From NCBI GenBank assembly GCA_948146395.1, contig OX411543.1, forward strand, positions 56,783,689 to 56,847,688: a stretch of 64,000 bases of DNA, written 5' to 3'. Shown piece after piece: positions 25,101 through 40,100 of the stretch. The notes beneath the pieces were generated by a model. The model was not told the DNA's origin, did not search any database, and saw only the letters and a list, made by a program, of their open reading frames with translations. Every line of letters starts with the position of its first letter. The first letter of the stretch is position 1. The DNA is from Fragum whitleyi. Taxonomy: Eukaryota > Mollusca > Bivalvia > Cardiida > Cardiidae. The position numbers were made by a program, and so were the translations under genes.

Positions 25101-28100
25101 TTTCATCAAAAACTCTGGTTGCCATGGTTACATAACAGCCCAAAATGGCCGAAAATCTTAGAAAAAATTCTTCTCCTCCTAAACCACTGGGCCAATCAAG
25201 CTGAAACTTGGCAGGGATGTTCCTTGGGTGAAGGTCTTCAAAAGTTGTTAAAAGAATTTAATTTCATCAAAGACTCTAGTTTCCATGGTAACCGAAAGTC
25301 TGAAAAATGGCTGAAAATGGCTGAAAATATTAGAAAAAAATCTTCTCCTCCTAAACCACTGGGCCAATCAAGCTGAAACCTGGCAGGGATGTTCCTTGGG
25401 TGAAGGTCTTCAAAAGTTGTTAAAAGATTTAATTTTCATCAAAAACTCTAGTTACCATGGTAATGGAAAATCTGAAAAATGGCCGAAAATGGCTGAAAAT
25501 ATTAGAAAAAAAATTTTCTCCTCCTAAACCACTGGGCCAATCAAGCTGAAACCTGGCAGGGATGTTCCTTGGGTGAAGGTCTTCAAAAGTTGTTAAAAAA
25601 AATTAATTTCATCAAAAACTCTAGTTTCCATGGTAACAGAATGTCTGGGCCAATCAAGCTGAAACTTGGCAGGGATGTTTCTTGGGTGAAGGTCTTCAAA
25701 AGTTGTTAAAAAGTATGCCATGATAAGAGAAAAGTTGAAAATTTACGAAACTTAAAAAAAATCAAGTTGCAATAGGATGAATTTTAACCAACCTTAATGT
25801 ACATCAAACAAATTCTGGTTTTCATAACATGGTTGACAAGTTATGAGTGACATATTCAGGTGAGCGATATAGGACCATCATGGTCCTCTTGTTTTGCTAA
25901 TTTTTATTGATCTTTTTCTGTAAACATTGTGATATTGTTTAATGCAATACATTTTTGTATTATTGTTTTGTATATAGGATGGTTACAATATATAAAAATC
26001 ATATGAGCCTGTGCGTGACAAATTCAACAACTTCACAGGTGCACCAAGCAAAGTCTGTCCAGAGTCTTCCCTTTGCACTTTTTAGATAGGTCAAATCTCT
26101 AAGTGTCTAGAAAGACAGGGAATCATCTAATTTCACTGTAAAATGGAGAGACTGCTGATAGTGTTCGCCTTACATATATTTAAAATTGTTGGAAATGTCA
26201 CACACTGGATCATATTTAACATTTCTATTTACAGGTCAAGATGCTTTAACCTATGGTCTGAATGAGGGACACCATGTATTAGAAGATATTTTTCATAAAG
26301 CACCAACTAGGGCATCATGGGATGTCCAACAAAAACCACAGAAGGAAAATGGTACAAAAACAGGCTTGAAAGCATTATTCATTTTAAACTTATTCCCCCC
26401 CCCCCCCCTTTTTGAAAAAGAGGGGGTATTTTGCTTTGCACTAGTCAGTCTGTCCATCCATCTGTAGACCTTTTTTTTGTACAAAGCATATCGCAAAAAG
26501 TATGCAAGTTAGAATCATGAAACTTCACAGGTGGAAAGATCTCATTGAGGAGAAGTGCTGTGCACAAGAACCATAACTCTGCTTATCATGTTTTGTGAGT
26601 TATTGCCCTTTGTTGATTGACAAAGAATAGGCTATTGATCTGCTCTTATATGGGGGCATACATATTTTACAAATATCTCCTGCTTCATTTTTGCCTTGTG
26701 ATTCTTTGATTGACCCCCAAGTTTGAGCTTTGGTTCCATTCTTTTATGGGTGGAATAAATGTTTTATGTTTTTTAATCCATATGCTTTTTATTTATCCCT
26801 GTTGTGCTGAACCTGGAATATTCCTGATTTTGTAGCAGGTACAGACTAAGACCAGCCTGCACATAATTGCAGTCTGATCTTAGTCTAAACCCCCTGATTT
26901 TCAAAAGAAATTTTCTAAATAAATGCTGACTCATAATTAGCGCATCTGTTAACTTCAGCACTTTGATTTTAGTGCATTTTTGACAGGAATTTTATCCAGC
27001 ATGACTGGTTAAGAAAAAATGTTTGTAAGAAGGTATTTTTATGCCCTGCATCAAAGATTGGTAGCATCATTGTTTTACAATTATCTTTCTGTGTGTCCTC
27101 CAGCTGACTCAAGGCCCTTAACCTTAATAAACAATTTACTGTAACGTCAAAAGAGAAGGTCAACATCATCATTCAAGACTAATTGTAAAGGTCAAAGTTG
27201 TTTTCATGTTGACTTTTAGGATATGTCATGAGATTTTTGTTTCAGACAAGCTGATCTTAACCAAGTCTAGAATAGAAATGGTTTTAAGCATGCCTTGGTG
27301 AGCTTAGTACCTGGGTTACTCTTGACGAGGTTTAAGATTAGCTTATCTCAAGTAAAATCGTGTTACAGATTCTCTTTCTTATGTTATCAACATTTTGTAT
27401 GCTTAAAAACAATTTTGAAACGCTTTAATGACAAAAATACCAGGAAATTGTGTTAGATGACGTCATGTAGAATGTTTTTGTACACATATGTAAGACATGG
27501 ATTTATCTTATAACTGTAACAAATATCGGTGTGATAACATCCCATATGATAATTTTTATGATATCTCATGGATATGACATAATGCAGTTAATTTTAGAAA
27601 CATGGCCAAAAAATTCTATTTCTGTTAAAAACATTGATGAAAACAAGGCAAAAAGAGGTTATGAGATAAATATTATATGTCCTTAGCTTATTTTATGAAA
27701 AGAAAATCTAACTAGATTGTGGGAATTGATAATTGTCTAAGCAGAGCCTCTACAATTATCAATTCCCCCAACCTTGTTAAATATTTTTTTTTTATTCAAA
27801 ATACTAAGTATGTAATATATATATATATCTCTGTTGGCTTTTTGTATGGAAAGTGAAGGGTAGCTTTGTGTGAAGAGTTTTTCTTGCACAAATAGTGTTA
27901 CTCATTTCAGAGATGAAGAAAGTATTTATTGACTTCAATAAATATAAAACTAAAAACCTAATTACACTGTATGAATATGCAAAGCCCATTCATACATGAG
28001 TGTGATAAGGTTTTTAGTTTCATTCCTCCGAGAAATCAACAAATACTCTCTTCATATCTTACAATTTAATTTTGTGAATCAAAAAATGGAAAGATATTCA

Positions 28101-31100
28101 ATAATTAATAGATTTCTTACGGGACTACTTTTTGCGGAAGCTTACAAAATAGACATACTCAAAATTGTTTCATTTGGGAACTTTTAAGTCAATCAGATTG
28201 CACAAATGTTGATTGACACAACTAACACTAAAAATTGAAAGTGAGAAACAGGTGGTGAGGACAAACATCAGACTGCACATACGTGCAGGCTGATGTTTGT
28301 CTACAGCTCCTGCCAAAGCAGTAATATTCAAGGTTCAGCATGACAAGAGTTATTTGGATATATTTGTATATTTGGATTTTATACTTTGGATTTTCATGTA
28401 CTTCATTTATTTCATGTACCCAATTTTGTAGTAGTATAAACTAACAGATTATTTGCAATTCTTGTGTTGGAATTAATCTTTTATTTGCCTACACTTAACC
28501 TTGGTTGGTTGTTAAGATTTATTTTGTTTAACCTAATTTTATGACTAGGCTGCAGTTATGAGGTTTTCAAAGTACTCATTTGAATTGTCTTGTTATTTCT
28601 GTAGATGTTAACCAACCAGTACAGCCTGAACAAACCAAACAGGAACCAGTTTCAGATGAGAATAAGGTAGTTGTGGCTAGATTTGTTTAAATAGAAATCG
28701 CTTCAAGCCAATATAAAATAGCCCCTTGCCATGCTGAATGAAATTCTCCAAAATTGCTTCATGTTCAAAAAGATGAAAGCAATAGTTGTACACAATTTTG
28801 GTCAATATTTCATTTGAAAATTAGAACTAAAGACAAATCAGGGCTTTTTTCTGTTATCTACCAGGGGCCAAATACAGACCCCATTTCCAATTGAAAAAGG
28901 TCCCAATTTTACCCAATTTTGAAGAAAATTCTAAATTCAGAAAAAAAGAAAATTCTTTTATTTTCACCAGACATATGAACATTACTGAAGTGGATAAAAA
29001 AAAGATTTTCCAGAATTTTATACAGTCATGAATTTGTAATTTAATCATAAGAACTGCTCAGGGAAAAGGTTCAAAAGAGATTATTGGAAAAGAAAAAAAT
29101 GATGACTCAGCATTAAACAGCTGTAACTGCCTATAGGCAGTTACAACTGTTTAGTGTGGAGGTATCAATTTATCCTTGAAAATTTCCCATTCATATGTTT
29201 TTTTTCCAAAGATTTATCCCTAATTTAATCCATTGGCCTTTTCCCAAAAATTTTGGGAAAAGCCCTGCAAATCTTGTTCAGAAGATACAACAGGAAGTGT
29301 AGACTAAGATCAGACTGCATTTATATGCAGTCTTATCTTTGTCTATACTACCTGCCAAAGCAGAAATATTCCAGGATCAACGGGACAAGGGCAAATGATC
29401 ATAAGGAAAGTTCACCAATAAGTAAAGTTGTGGAATGCTAAATAAGTAATGAACTTTTTTTTATCAGAAAGGAGATAGGAAATAATTGGTTTGTTGTGAA
29501 TATTTGTTTCTTGTTTATTTACTCAAGTGCATTTCTTTTCCAAAAAACACTGTCCCCTTTACTACATAAATTTGTTGTTTCATGGAAGTTCTTTACAATC
29601 AGTCTTAGTACAGATTTCTGTCCACAGAATACAATGTTATTTTTAGATTGGTGGCATCAGACAATGCAATATGTAACATCCAAAATTGAGTCTAAAATCT
29701 AGTCTTGAGGTGCTTTTTTTAGAGCAAGATAAAAATTCACCCTACATGAGATTATTAAGACGGCATAAGAAAAAAAATTCAGTATTTTGATTGAAAACAT
29801 TTGACATTGTCAAGGCTACTAGTTTTAAGCCAATGCAAAACCATCTTCATTTCCTCATTCCTAAATAAGCCCCTTAAAAATCTTAATCTAAGAAAGGCTT
29901 CATCTTAAAAATCTTAATAAGATTCTTAAGAATCTTAACCTAAGAAATTCACCCCTGGATTTGGGTATTAAGTTTATTCAAATTCAAATATTTTGGAAAA
30001 TTGAATTGGTCACTTAAAGAACCCCAAGAATAGGCAACATTTTCGAGGTGCTAGATAGATTTGCTAATTATTCTGTAGGAAAATATGGTTGCTAAGTTTG
30101 TGCATGAAGCAACACCAGAAGTCCACAGAAAAGCTGAACCAACAACGGAGAATGCTGAGGTAATCCAAATTCTTGCAGTTAAAAAAACAAAGGTAAACCA
30201 AATGAAACACTTCCTGTTTAGAAACTAGAAGTGACCTTTGCAGTGATTTCCTTGTAGTTCCAGCTAGCATGTATGTATTGCATGAGTTTTGTGACATATT
30301 CTATATTTAGACCTTTCACACAAAATACATTGTGTATAATGAGAAACATGGTGTTGAATTTCTGACTCTTTGTATATGTATTATTAATGGACACACCTTT
30401 TTTACCACATTGAAATGTGGGGTTGTGTGAATGAAAGACAATGATATCAAGATACTTTGATAGAAATTAAATTTTGTGTGTCTAATGCAACAGATTAGAG
30501 ACAAATTAAATACCACATATTGATGGTTCAGCACAAAATAGTTGTGACTGCCTATATGTTTTTAGGCAGTTACAACTGTTTCATGCTGAGCCATTGGTAC
30601 AATCAAGAAGTTCCTTACAGCATGATGTTCCCTCTTTGTATGACAGGTCAGATTGTCATATTCGCATGATTAAAATTTTTGTGTTATCCTATAAATATTA
30701 TACAATGCCACATGCCCCTATCTTATAAAGATGAATTATATACTCTACTATATATATTAGAAATTTTAAATGGAACATTTAAGATTTAAAATGACTTCAT
30801 TTATTGATATCTCACAAAAAGAAAAAAAAAGCTTACATGCATGGTGGATTAGTTTCTTTTTCGACTAGTTACATAGATACTGCAAGAAAATACGTTAGAA
30901 GTAAAATCTGACATTTGATTTCACTGATTCAATTAACAATGTCTAGATAGGTCTTCTTTTCTTTTGAAATGCTAATAATCTGGAATAAACTAATTCATCA
31001 AATAAATCTAACATTTCAATTTCAATTTACTAGAAGAGTGACTAAAAATTAATTTTATCTGTATTTTGTTTCTATTCTTCAGTCATCATTGATCAGTTCA

Positions 31101-34100
31101 GTTCATATTCTCAAAACACTTTAAAGTAACTGAATAATTTCCTCCCCTTTCTTTATGGTATGAGCTCTTTTGGATCTGATGGTAGATTCCAAACTTATTT
31201 CTTGAAATTAATAGAACTCCAGGGATTCAAATACTTTCTTCATCCATGGTATCGATTCAATTCATAATTTAATCTGTTGTAAGAATAGTGCTATTACAAA
31301 ATATACTGTACATTCATTAGTATTAACCTTGATTACTCATTACTGGTATACAATAAAGTTTTGTAACCATCATAATGAAAATTCCTAACACAATAACATC
31401 AGTATATTTATTTTTTATTTCATATCATTATTCATATTCAAAGTTTAGTTATTCATACCTAGATAGTCTTTTGTACAGGCATTTACAGATAAAAGTCAAA
31501 GTTAGGGCCTGAATAATCTGAATTTCCTAAAGAAAATTAAAAAAAAAATGAAACGTTTTACCAGTGGTCATATTTATCTCTCTTATCTTTAAAGAGGTTA
31601 CAAATACATTAACCCTTGTCATGCTGAACCCGGAATATTCCTGCTTTGGCAGGAGCTATAGACAAATATCAGCCTGCACATAAGTGCAGTCTGATGTTAG
31701 TCTACATCACCTCTTTCTCATTTTCAAACCAGAAACATCAAAAGATTTAGTTTTTCAAATAAAAATTGACCTACAGTTGGTACTGTCAGTGCTTTTTGCC
31801 CTTTGATTTTGATGCTATTTTTTAGCATTTATTTAGATTTATTCAGCATGACAAGGGTTAAAGTAATTCAATATCAACAGTTCACTAGAACGTAGGTAAT
31901 AATGAGCCACAAATGAATTAAAATCACAGTAAATATCTGGAGATTTTTTCTGTTAACAAAATTAATTCTAACGAGAGCTGAAATGCTTCTTTGATTCTGA
32001 TTACTATGTTTGGCTTAAAAATGCTGTGTTTTCAACCGAAATATATATTTTAATTGCTAAGAAACAAAACAAATAAGTAAAATGTTTACCTGGGCAGAAT
32101 GCATAAGATTTTACAGGTTAATTAGAATGTTTATGGAATATTTTTGCTTTGGCATGATGTTTATGAAATACAGATCATATCTCGTAGCCTTAAATTTGCT
32201 TGTTTTACTCTAGTTGATCTCTGTTGGATCAAATCTCTTCCAAAAGTATAGCTGTTTTGAAGTCCCAGATTTTACCCTTTTTTGAATATGGTTTACCAAT
32301 AGTAGAAAACACAGCTTTATTTTAAAATGCTTATAAAATTTTAGATTTTTTTTACTAATATGAATAATATTATTCTACTCCATTAGTTCTACAAACAAAC
32401 CTTTCAAAAACACATCAATTTTCTTTTCTTACAACTATGGTAATAAGAAGTTTTACATGTAGTTGTTTTGTTAGCTCCAAACGCCACTGGGGCTTTTGTC
32501 ATGGTGCCGTGTCCTTCTGCGTCTGTCTGTGCATTCATGCCTCTGGTTGTAAACTTTTTCTTAAAATCTTCAAAGATTGTTTAAATGTTTAAAAGTCATT
32601 AAAGTAGCATAAATTATAAAAGTAATAAAGTTAATCTTCTTTTCACTTTTCTCTTCCAAAATCTTCTCCTCCCTAACCATTGAGAGGATTTCAATTAAAC
32701 TTGGTATGGTTGTTCACGAAATTTTGAGAGACACCCCCCAAATGTGGGCTTGGAAAGGCCAGGCATATTTTCAAATTAAAACCTTTAAAAATTTCCTCCC
32801 AAACCATTGTGCCAATTTAAATGAAACTTTGCATGAATGTTCCCTGTGTGAGGCTTTACTTAAATTGTTCAAGAAATTTTGATTGCATCCTAAATGTAGG
32901 TGTGGCAGGCTAGGGCTATTTTTCTCTTGAAAATCTTTGATAATCTTCTACTTTTTGCCAATTTCAATATAACTTTGCATGAATATTTCTTAAATGACCC
33001 TATACTTAAATTGTTCATGAAATTTTGAAAGGCCCATATATATGGGCATGGCTAGGTTGGGCCAATTTTCACTTTGAAAACTTAAAAAAATCTTCTCCCA
33101 ATCAATTGGACTGTTTCAATGATTCTTGGTATGAATGATCCATGAATGACCCCTTACTTTTATTGTCTTTCATTGCCTTCTATTTTAATATCTCTTTTTC
33201 AAATCTGGAGATTTTAAGCCAGGGGAGCGATACAGGCCCTCTTGGACTGGACCTCTTGTTATTAATTTTATTTACATTTGAACAAATAATTGAATCTGAC
33301 TGTCTTTTTGGTCTCAAATGAAAAGTTAAGAAAGACGACTGATTTCACAAATAATTGAATCTGACTGTCTTTTTGGTCTCAAATGAAAAGTTAAGAAAGA
33401 TGACTGATTTCTTACTAGATAAAACAATAAGGTGTATAATTTTTGTTCCAAATGATGATTTTAAAAGTTCTTAAATTCTTTTATCAAAATGTAATTCTGT
33501 GATAAGCGTAATGAATTATAAGATAATACAGGTATACAAAATGAATGCTGCAAAATTAAATTTTGATTCCAATTATTCTTTAAAGTCCTATTTGATTCAG
33601 ACATAAAACAAAAACCAGTCCTTTATATTGTATGGTTATATGGTAACTAGAACTAAGATTAAATCAAATAATATTCCTAAATGTAAATGAATATTAACCA
33701 GCACTTACAATGTACTCAAGATAGTCCCTTGATCATTACATTTTATTGTTTTACCCATTTCAAAAAATGTTGCAGCTCTAGAGATAAAGGTTAAAGAAAT
33801 GATGTTTGAAATGAAGAGATAGCTTTCTATAAGTGCTTTCTTCATTCTCAACAAGATTTCCTAGCAAGAAATACATAATATATTTGAAAATCTGTCAACT
33901 TGAAGTTGTTGTCTTCAGATCAGTCTAAAATGGTGAACCATATTGACCCAAAGTTTTCAGTCATGAAGGTCTAAACTTATCTTATAGACCTAATAGACCA
34001 AGATTAAACTGCTCCTCTAGGACCAGTTAGATCTTGGTCTATAAGGTTTGTCTGTCGATATGCCACGTTTCCACTGCCCAGTGCAAAACAGTTGCAACTG

Positions 34101-37100
34101 CCTAAAAACATAGCCAGTTTCATTTATTTTGGGCTTAAACATTGATTTAGAAACGAGACATGGCTTGAAAATTCTACTCGCTTCTCCTTGATATTTGCCT
34201 TCTTTTTAGCACAGCTGTTTCGTAGAAAACCAAGGTATAGCCTTGGTATTGTTTTCATTGTCGTCTTTGTGGTGCAAAAACTTTGACATTTTGTGATATC
34301 TATGGTTTCATTGAAGGCATTTGCTAGAAACTTGGCACACATATTCACTATCAAAAGAGCACCCTATGCTATCAAGGGGGATGCATTTTGTGCAAAGTAT
34401 GCCCCTTTTAGACTTACATTTTTTATCCCTTATTCAGAACCCAACAGCCAAGCCAAGGCACCTATAGGCAGTGCTCTTGTAAATACGCTAAGGGCGAGTG
34501 CAAATTAGAAATCTTAAAATCGAAATTGATGTATCACTATATTTTCCAATCGTATATGTAGGACAAGTAAAAGTTTCAAGAATTTACAAGGCTTGCAAGA
34601 TCATGTTTCAATTCCATTCTCTTAGAATGTTAGAACAGTAATTGTCTGTCTTTTGTGTCTGAAATCTTGGGGTCACCTATAATAATCTTGTAATGGGTAA
34701 AATATCTAACAGAAAATTATACATTACATATCCTAATATGGTTGTAAAGGAACTCAGCTTATTGGCCTAATTTAACAGGATGACCTTGACGAGGAGGCCT
34801 TGGCTGAGCGCGCAGCATCACCGCCACAATCTGTCATTGAACAGCGGACACTGGAGGCTTATAAGGTTTGTTCATCTCTCATTCATCTTTCATTTTCATT
34901 CTTCATCATTTTCACTCAAGCTGTTAAGTTTAAGAGGAAAAAAACAAACTATTTTTTGAGCTGAAACTAGCTGAAAATTGCTGAAACACATGTAAAATTC
35001 TTGTCATTCTGAGATAATGAAAAAATGACAACTTTATATTTAATCAGTTGTAATTAATAAGGCCTTATGTTAGAACTACAAATATTTAAGTGGAAAGATG
35101 AAGGGGAATTACTGTACTATTGATAATAGAAGAAGAAACATAGAAATCTTTTATTCTGCCATTATGTTCAAAATCACTTTTGAATATTGTGATAAACAAT
35201 AAATGATTTGTATCAATATCTTTTCACATTTTTGGTGTTGCTTTTCACTTCCTAGTGAGTATTTTAGGGTCAGGTCTCAGAATTCTTAGAAATATAAAGC
35301 AGAAGTTAAGTTCAAATTATTGTTTCACATGATCCAAATAAATTATGAGGAAATGGCAAATAAAAGTTGAACTCATTTATGCTGCAATTATTTATTTGAT
35401 GATTACAGCTTAAATATGTAGCCAATATTATCTTTTTAATTCCTTTATACCTCCTTCCTAAATTATAGATGGTTCAAAAGCTCCCTTTAGCTGATGTTAT
35501 TTTGTTGCTTTGTCTTCCTGACTCAAAATAATTCTTATCTTATATTATCTTTATTGAAAAACTAAAATAGTGAAAACAATGCCAACTTTTTCATGGTTTT
35601 CATTTTCATTAACTTCATTCAAGGCTTACATGTGCACATACACTCAAATATTTCTGTAATGGGAAATTGAATTACTCAAACCTTAGTTTTTCAACTCTGT
35701 TGCATTTTAAAACCATCTTGAAATAGTAATATATTTTCTTCAAGCTATTTGAAAACTTTGTTTAAAAGTTAGTGAAATATGAGTGTCTAGAATGGAAAGT
35801 GTAGTTTCAAGGTATTTGAATTAATCAAAATTCAAGATGGTTTCTTCTGTAAGGCTTTAGCTTGGATGGCAGGCATGCAACTAAGACTAAAATTTAAATA
35901 ACAAAGTCAAAGCTACTGATTAATATAAGCCCCATTTCAAATTCTTATAGATCAACTGAGCACCTTGTGCTTAAGGTGAGATTTTGGGATATTCTTAAAG
36001 CTGCATCAATGTCAGTCATTGGTTTTCAATTGTGCATTATATGTTAATATCTTGTTTGCATTTTGAACGCTGCATGTAAGGCTCACATTTTTGGTATGTC
36101 TTTGGACTTAGTCATTATACTTGTGTCTGTAAAAGCTCTACCAAGATTGAATTTAGATCACTTGGGTAAAAAAGACTAAGTTCACAATGAAGTTTCAGTG
36201 TGGCTAGGCTAGTGTGTCCCTTCGTCTGTCCCATTTTGTCTGGGCAATTACTCAGCATGCAGATAGCTCCATGGTTAAGGCCACAGTTTAAGGTGAAATG
36301 TTTACATTTGACTTATCTGGAGCTATGATAAAAGTTTTGAAGGCTTGCCAGCAGTTGCCCTGTGGCAACTATCTTGTATCATCATAAAACTTAATGAATG
36401 TGTATGTGTTGTCTTGGCAGAGTTTAATTTTATTATGCCCCCCCCCCCCCCCCCCCCCCATTTCGAAGAAGAGGTGGTATATTGCATTGCACTTGTTGGT
36501 CCGTCCAAAGACTGTTTTTTGTGCGGGCATATCTCAAATAATATGCAAGCTAGAATAATGAAACTTACCAGGTAAATAGATCTCATTGAGGAGAAGTGCA
36601 GTGCAAAAGAACCATAGCTCTACTCATCATATTTTGTGAGTTATTGCCCTTTGTTGATTGACAAAGAATAGGCAATTGACCTGCTTTTAAGGGGGACATA
36701 AATGTTTTACAAACATCTCTTGTTTTTCATGGGGTCAGGTTGAAAATAACAAGGTCAAATAATAGATATATCTAGGTATATTGTTTGCTCAAATATCTGG
36801 AAAAATTCTTTGCAACTTAATTATCTTGGTCAAGTTTGAATTTGGTCACATGGTCTCAAAAACATGGAAAATGAATGAAAAACATTGCTCTCTTTCAATA
36901 AGTGCCATTCCTAGGTCACCTGATCACAGTGTATGACACTTGATTGTGCTTTCTTGTCAAGAGTCTCTCATCTGCTGTGTGGCTCAAAGAAGTTACAATT
37001 TCTTCACAATCTTTCTCAAATAGTTGGTTTGGTCATGAGGAAAATATGGCGTCATTGTGACCATTGTCATGGGAAAATGGATTTTTCAATAATTTCCTTT

Positions 37101-40100
37101 TTACCCCTTTACAGATCAGTTTTGGCTCAATCTTCCTCAAATTGACTGAAATGTATATAAGGTAACATGGAAGATCCCAATTGAATAATTATGGTGATTA
37201 TCTGTTCAATATCAATGAGAAGAAGATCTTAATTATGAATTTCTTATGACATGACTTTCTTGTGACTTCCTCATAGTTCCATAAACTGTTCTGCTAATAT
37301 CAAAACAAATGATGGATTGGTTACAATAAACTATAGCAAAGATCTTCAACTAAGGTTAGCACTCCAATTTGCGTTTGTCTGGAATTTTTAACAGAATGCT
37401 TAACTAAATTCATCTAGTTAAGCTCAGATTGGTCATCTGGGGAAATACAGATTGAAAACAAAATTGTCAAAATGATATTTTAAATGAAAAGTTTAACTTA
37501 CATGGGCACTTACAACCTAATTTCCTCATATCGTTAATAAATGAACATTATTTCAGAGGTACTCATGAGAGACTATCTCCAGTCTAAAATCTCTATTTCT
37601 GATTAAAACTCTATGTTGTGGGTTCTCATTTGAATCGTCTTAATCATCTCAATGAGATGATTCCAATGAGTGTCCTCAATACAGGATTTGTGCAAGTATT
37701 TTTGAAATATTTTTGGTTAAAATCCATAATACCCCCTCTATCTGTAGCTCAGATTATTTTAATTTGTACATTATTTCTTTATAGCATGAACTCAAGGTAT
37801 GAGTTGAATACAAATAAAATTATTTGCAGATGTTTGGGTTTTCTATCATAGAACATGCTTATGGTTTTTAGGGATTGGTTTTAAGAGAAATGATATCAGA
37901 ATTATTTCAAAGGGTTAACTCTGTTTTCAGCTACGTAAATAGTATCATAATGGTTTAACATAGCTATTTAACATGATCACCTTATAATCTTTTTATTGGT
38001 AGTAAGAGTATTTACATATTTTCATGCTACTTTGGGTCACAAGAAGCCAAGCATGAATATTAAAACCCTTTTTTCAAAATTGTTCAGAAAATTCTGATTG
38101 GCCCATTAATATGGACAGGGCTTATTTTGAGTCTCCTCAGTAATGAATGGATGGGTAGGGTCTATTACCACTTTTATGTATTGGAACAACATTCTTCTTC
38201 AACAATTAGGCAAATGTGAATGATACTTTGCCATAAAATTACTTGGATGAGTTCTACTGGACTAATAATATTCAGGTGAGCAGTTTAGGGCCATTTTGGC
38301 CCTCTTGTTTTATAACATGGAGAAGGCTCTTTGTGACTTAAACATACATTTTAGATATAAGAAACCACATCATTATTGTTTAAAGAAAGTTTAATGTCAC
38401 ATAGGTTTAGATATCATTATTTATATCATATTTAGGCTCGCAGAAAGATGGTGAGTAATAAAGGCTGGTTGCCATGGTAACAACATTCATGACATCATCA
38501 TTTCATCTCTAAAATCACACACCATGTTATTCATTGTTTGCCTTATTTGTTGTGACATAACTTAACACTGCTTAAAAGTTAAAACTGTTCAGGATTAAGG
38601 ATTAGATAGAGGCTGTATAGAAATGTTTAAAGAAAATATAAACTATTTGGAAGAGACTCGGTATAGTGACCAACACTATGTCGAAAATGAAGATATTCTT
38701 TCATCACAGAAGTCAGTGGTGATCAATGGTTGTAGCTTGAATTTTAAAACATACACATATAACTGTTCTTGGTTCAGCAAGTTAAAAAGAGATGAATTGT
38801 TCTGATTAGGGTTTGTAGTACTCAAAATGTATCGTTTAACTCAATACTCAATTAAAAAAAGATAGGAAAGAATAATCTTGCTATTTATATGCCCATTGAA
38901 AGACGGAACCAGGAACGTATTATGTGATCACCTGTCACGTCTTGGCATCTGGCCTCCGAGTTTTATGGTGGTCTCCACTTCTTTGTCTTGAGCATAACTC
39001 TGTCTCCTTATGTCAGCTTGACTTGAAACATGACAATTTGCTCCTCATGATATCGGAGTACAGTGTGCAAGAACAGTAACTCTACCTAGCTTAATTTTTT
39101 AGTTATTTCCCTTTGTTATTTATCATACTTGGAGATGCAGCAGTGTAACAGGTGTTTCTTGTGACAATTTGCCGCCTTGTTTTAGTGTCTTCTTGTTGAA
39201 GCTTTAAAAGTTTTATGCACCAGGGATCCGTTTTACTAAACTTCTTATGAAAATTTTGATCGTAAGTCAAAATCACAAATCGTACATGGTGTTTTTAGCT
39301 CACCTGAGCACATCTTGCTCAAGGTGAGCTTTTGTGATCATTGAATGTCTGTCGTGCGTCGTCTGTCGTCTGGCGTCATGCGTCAACAATTATAGTGTTT
39401 ACACTCTAAAGGCCACAAATATGGTCCAATCTTCATGAAACTTGGTCAGAATGTTTGTCAGGTCACAAGGATGAACCCTATTGAAAATGGGAAGGATCTG
39501 TGCCATATCACAGGAAAAGGGGCCTAAATGACAATTTTCTTGTTTACTCTCTAAAGGCCACAAATATTTTCCAATCTTCATGAAACTTGGTCAGAAAGTT
39601 TGTCAGGTCACAAGGATGAATCCTATTGAAAATGGGAAGGATCTATGCCATTTCACGGGAAAAGGGGCCTTAATGACAATTTTCTTGTTTACACTCTAGA
39701 AGCCACAAATATTATCCAATCTTGATAAAACTTGGTCAGAATGTTTGTCAGGTCACAAGGATGAACCCTATTGAAAATGGGAAGGATCCATGCCATATCA
39801 CGGGAAAAGGGGCCTAAATGACAATTTTCTTGTTTACACTCTAGAGGCCACAAATATAGTCCAATCTTGATAAAACTTGGTCAGAATGTTTGATAGGTCA
39901 CAAGGATGAACCCTTTCGAAAATGGGAAGGATCCATGCCATATCACGGGACAAGGGGCCTTAATGACAGTTTTCTTGTTTACGCTCTAGAAGCCACAAAT
40001 ATAGTCCAATCTTGATAAAACATGGTCAGAATGTTTGATAGGTCACAAGGATGAACCCTATTGAAAATGGGAAGGATCCATGCCATATCACAGGAAAAGG

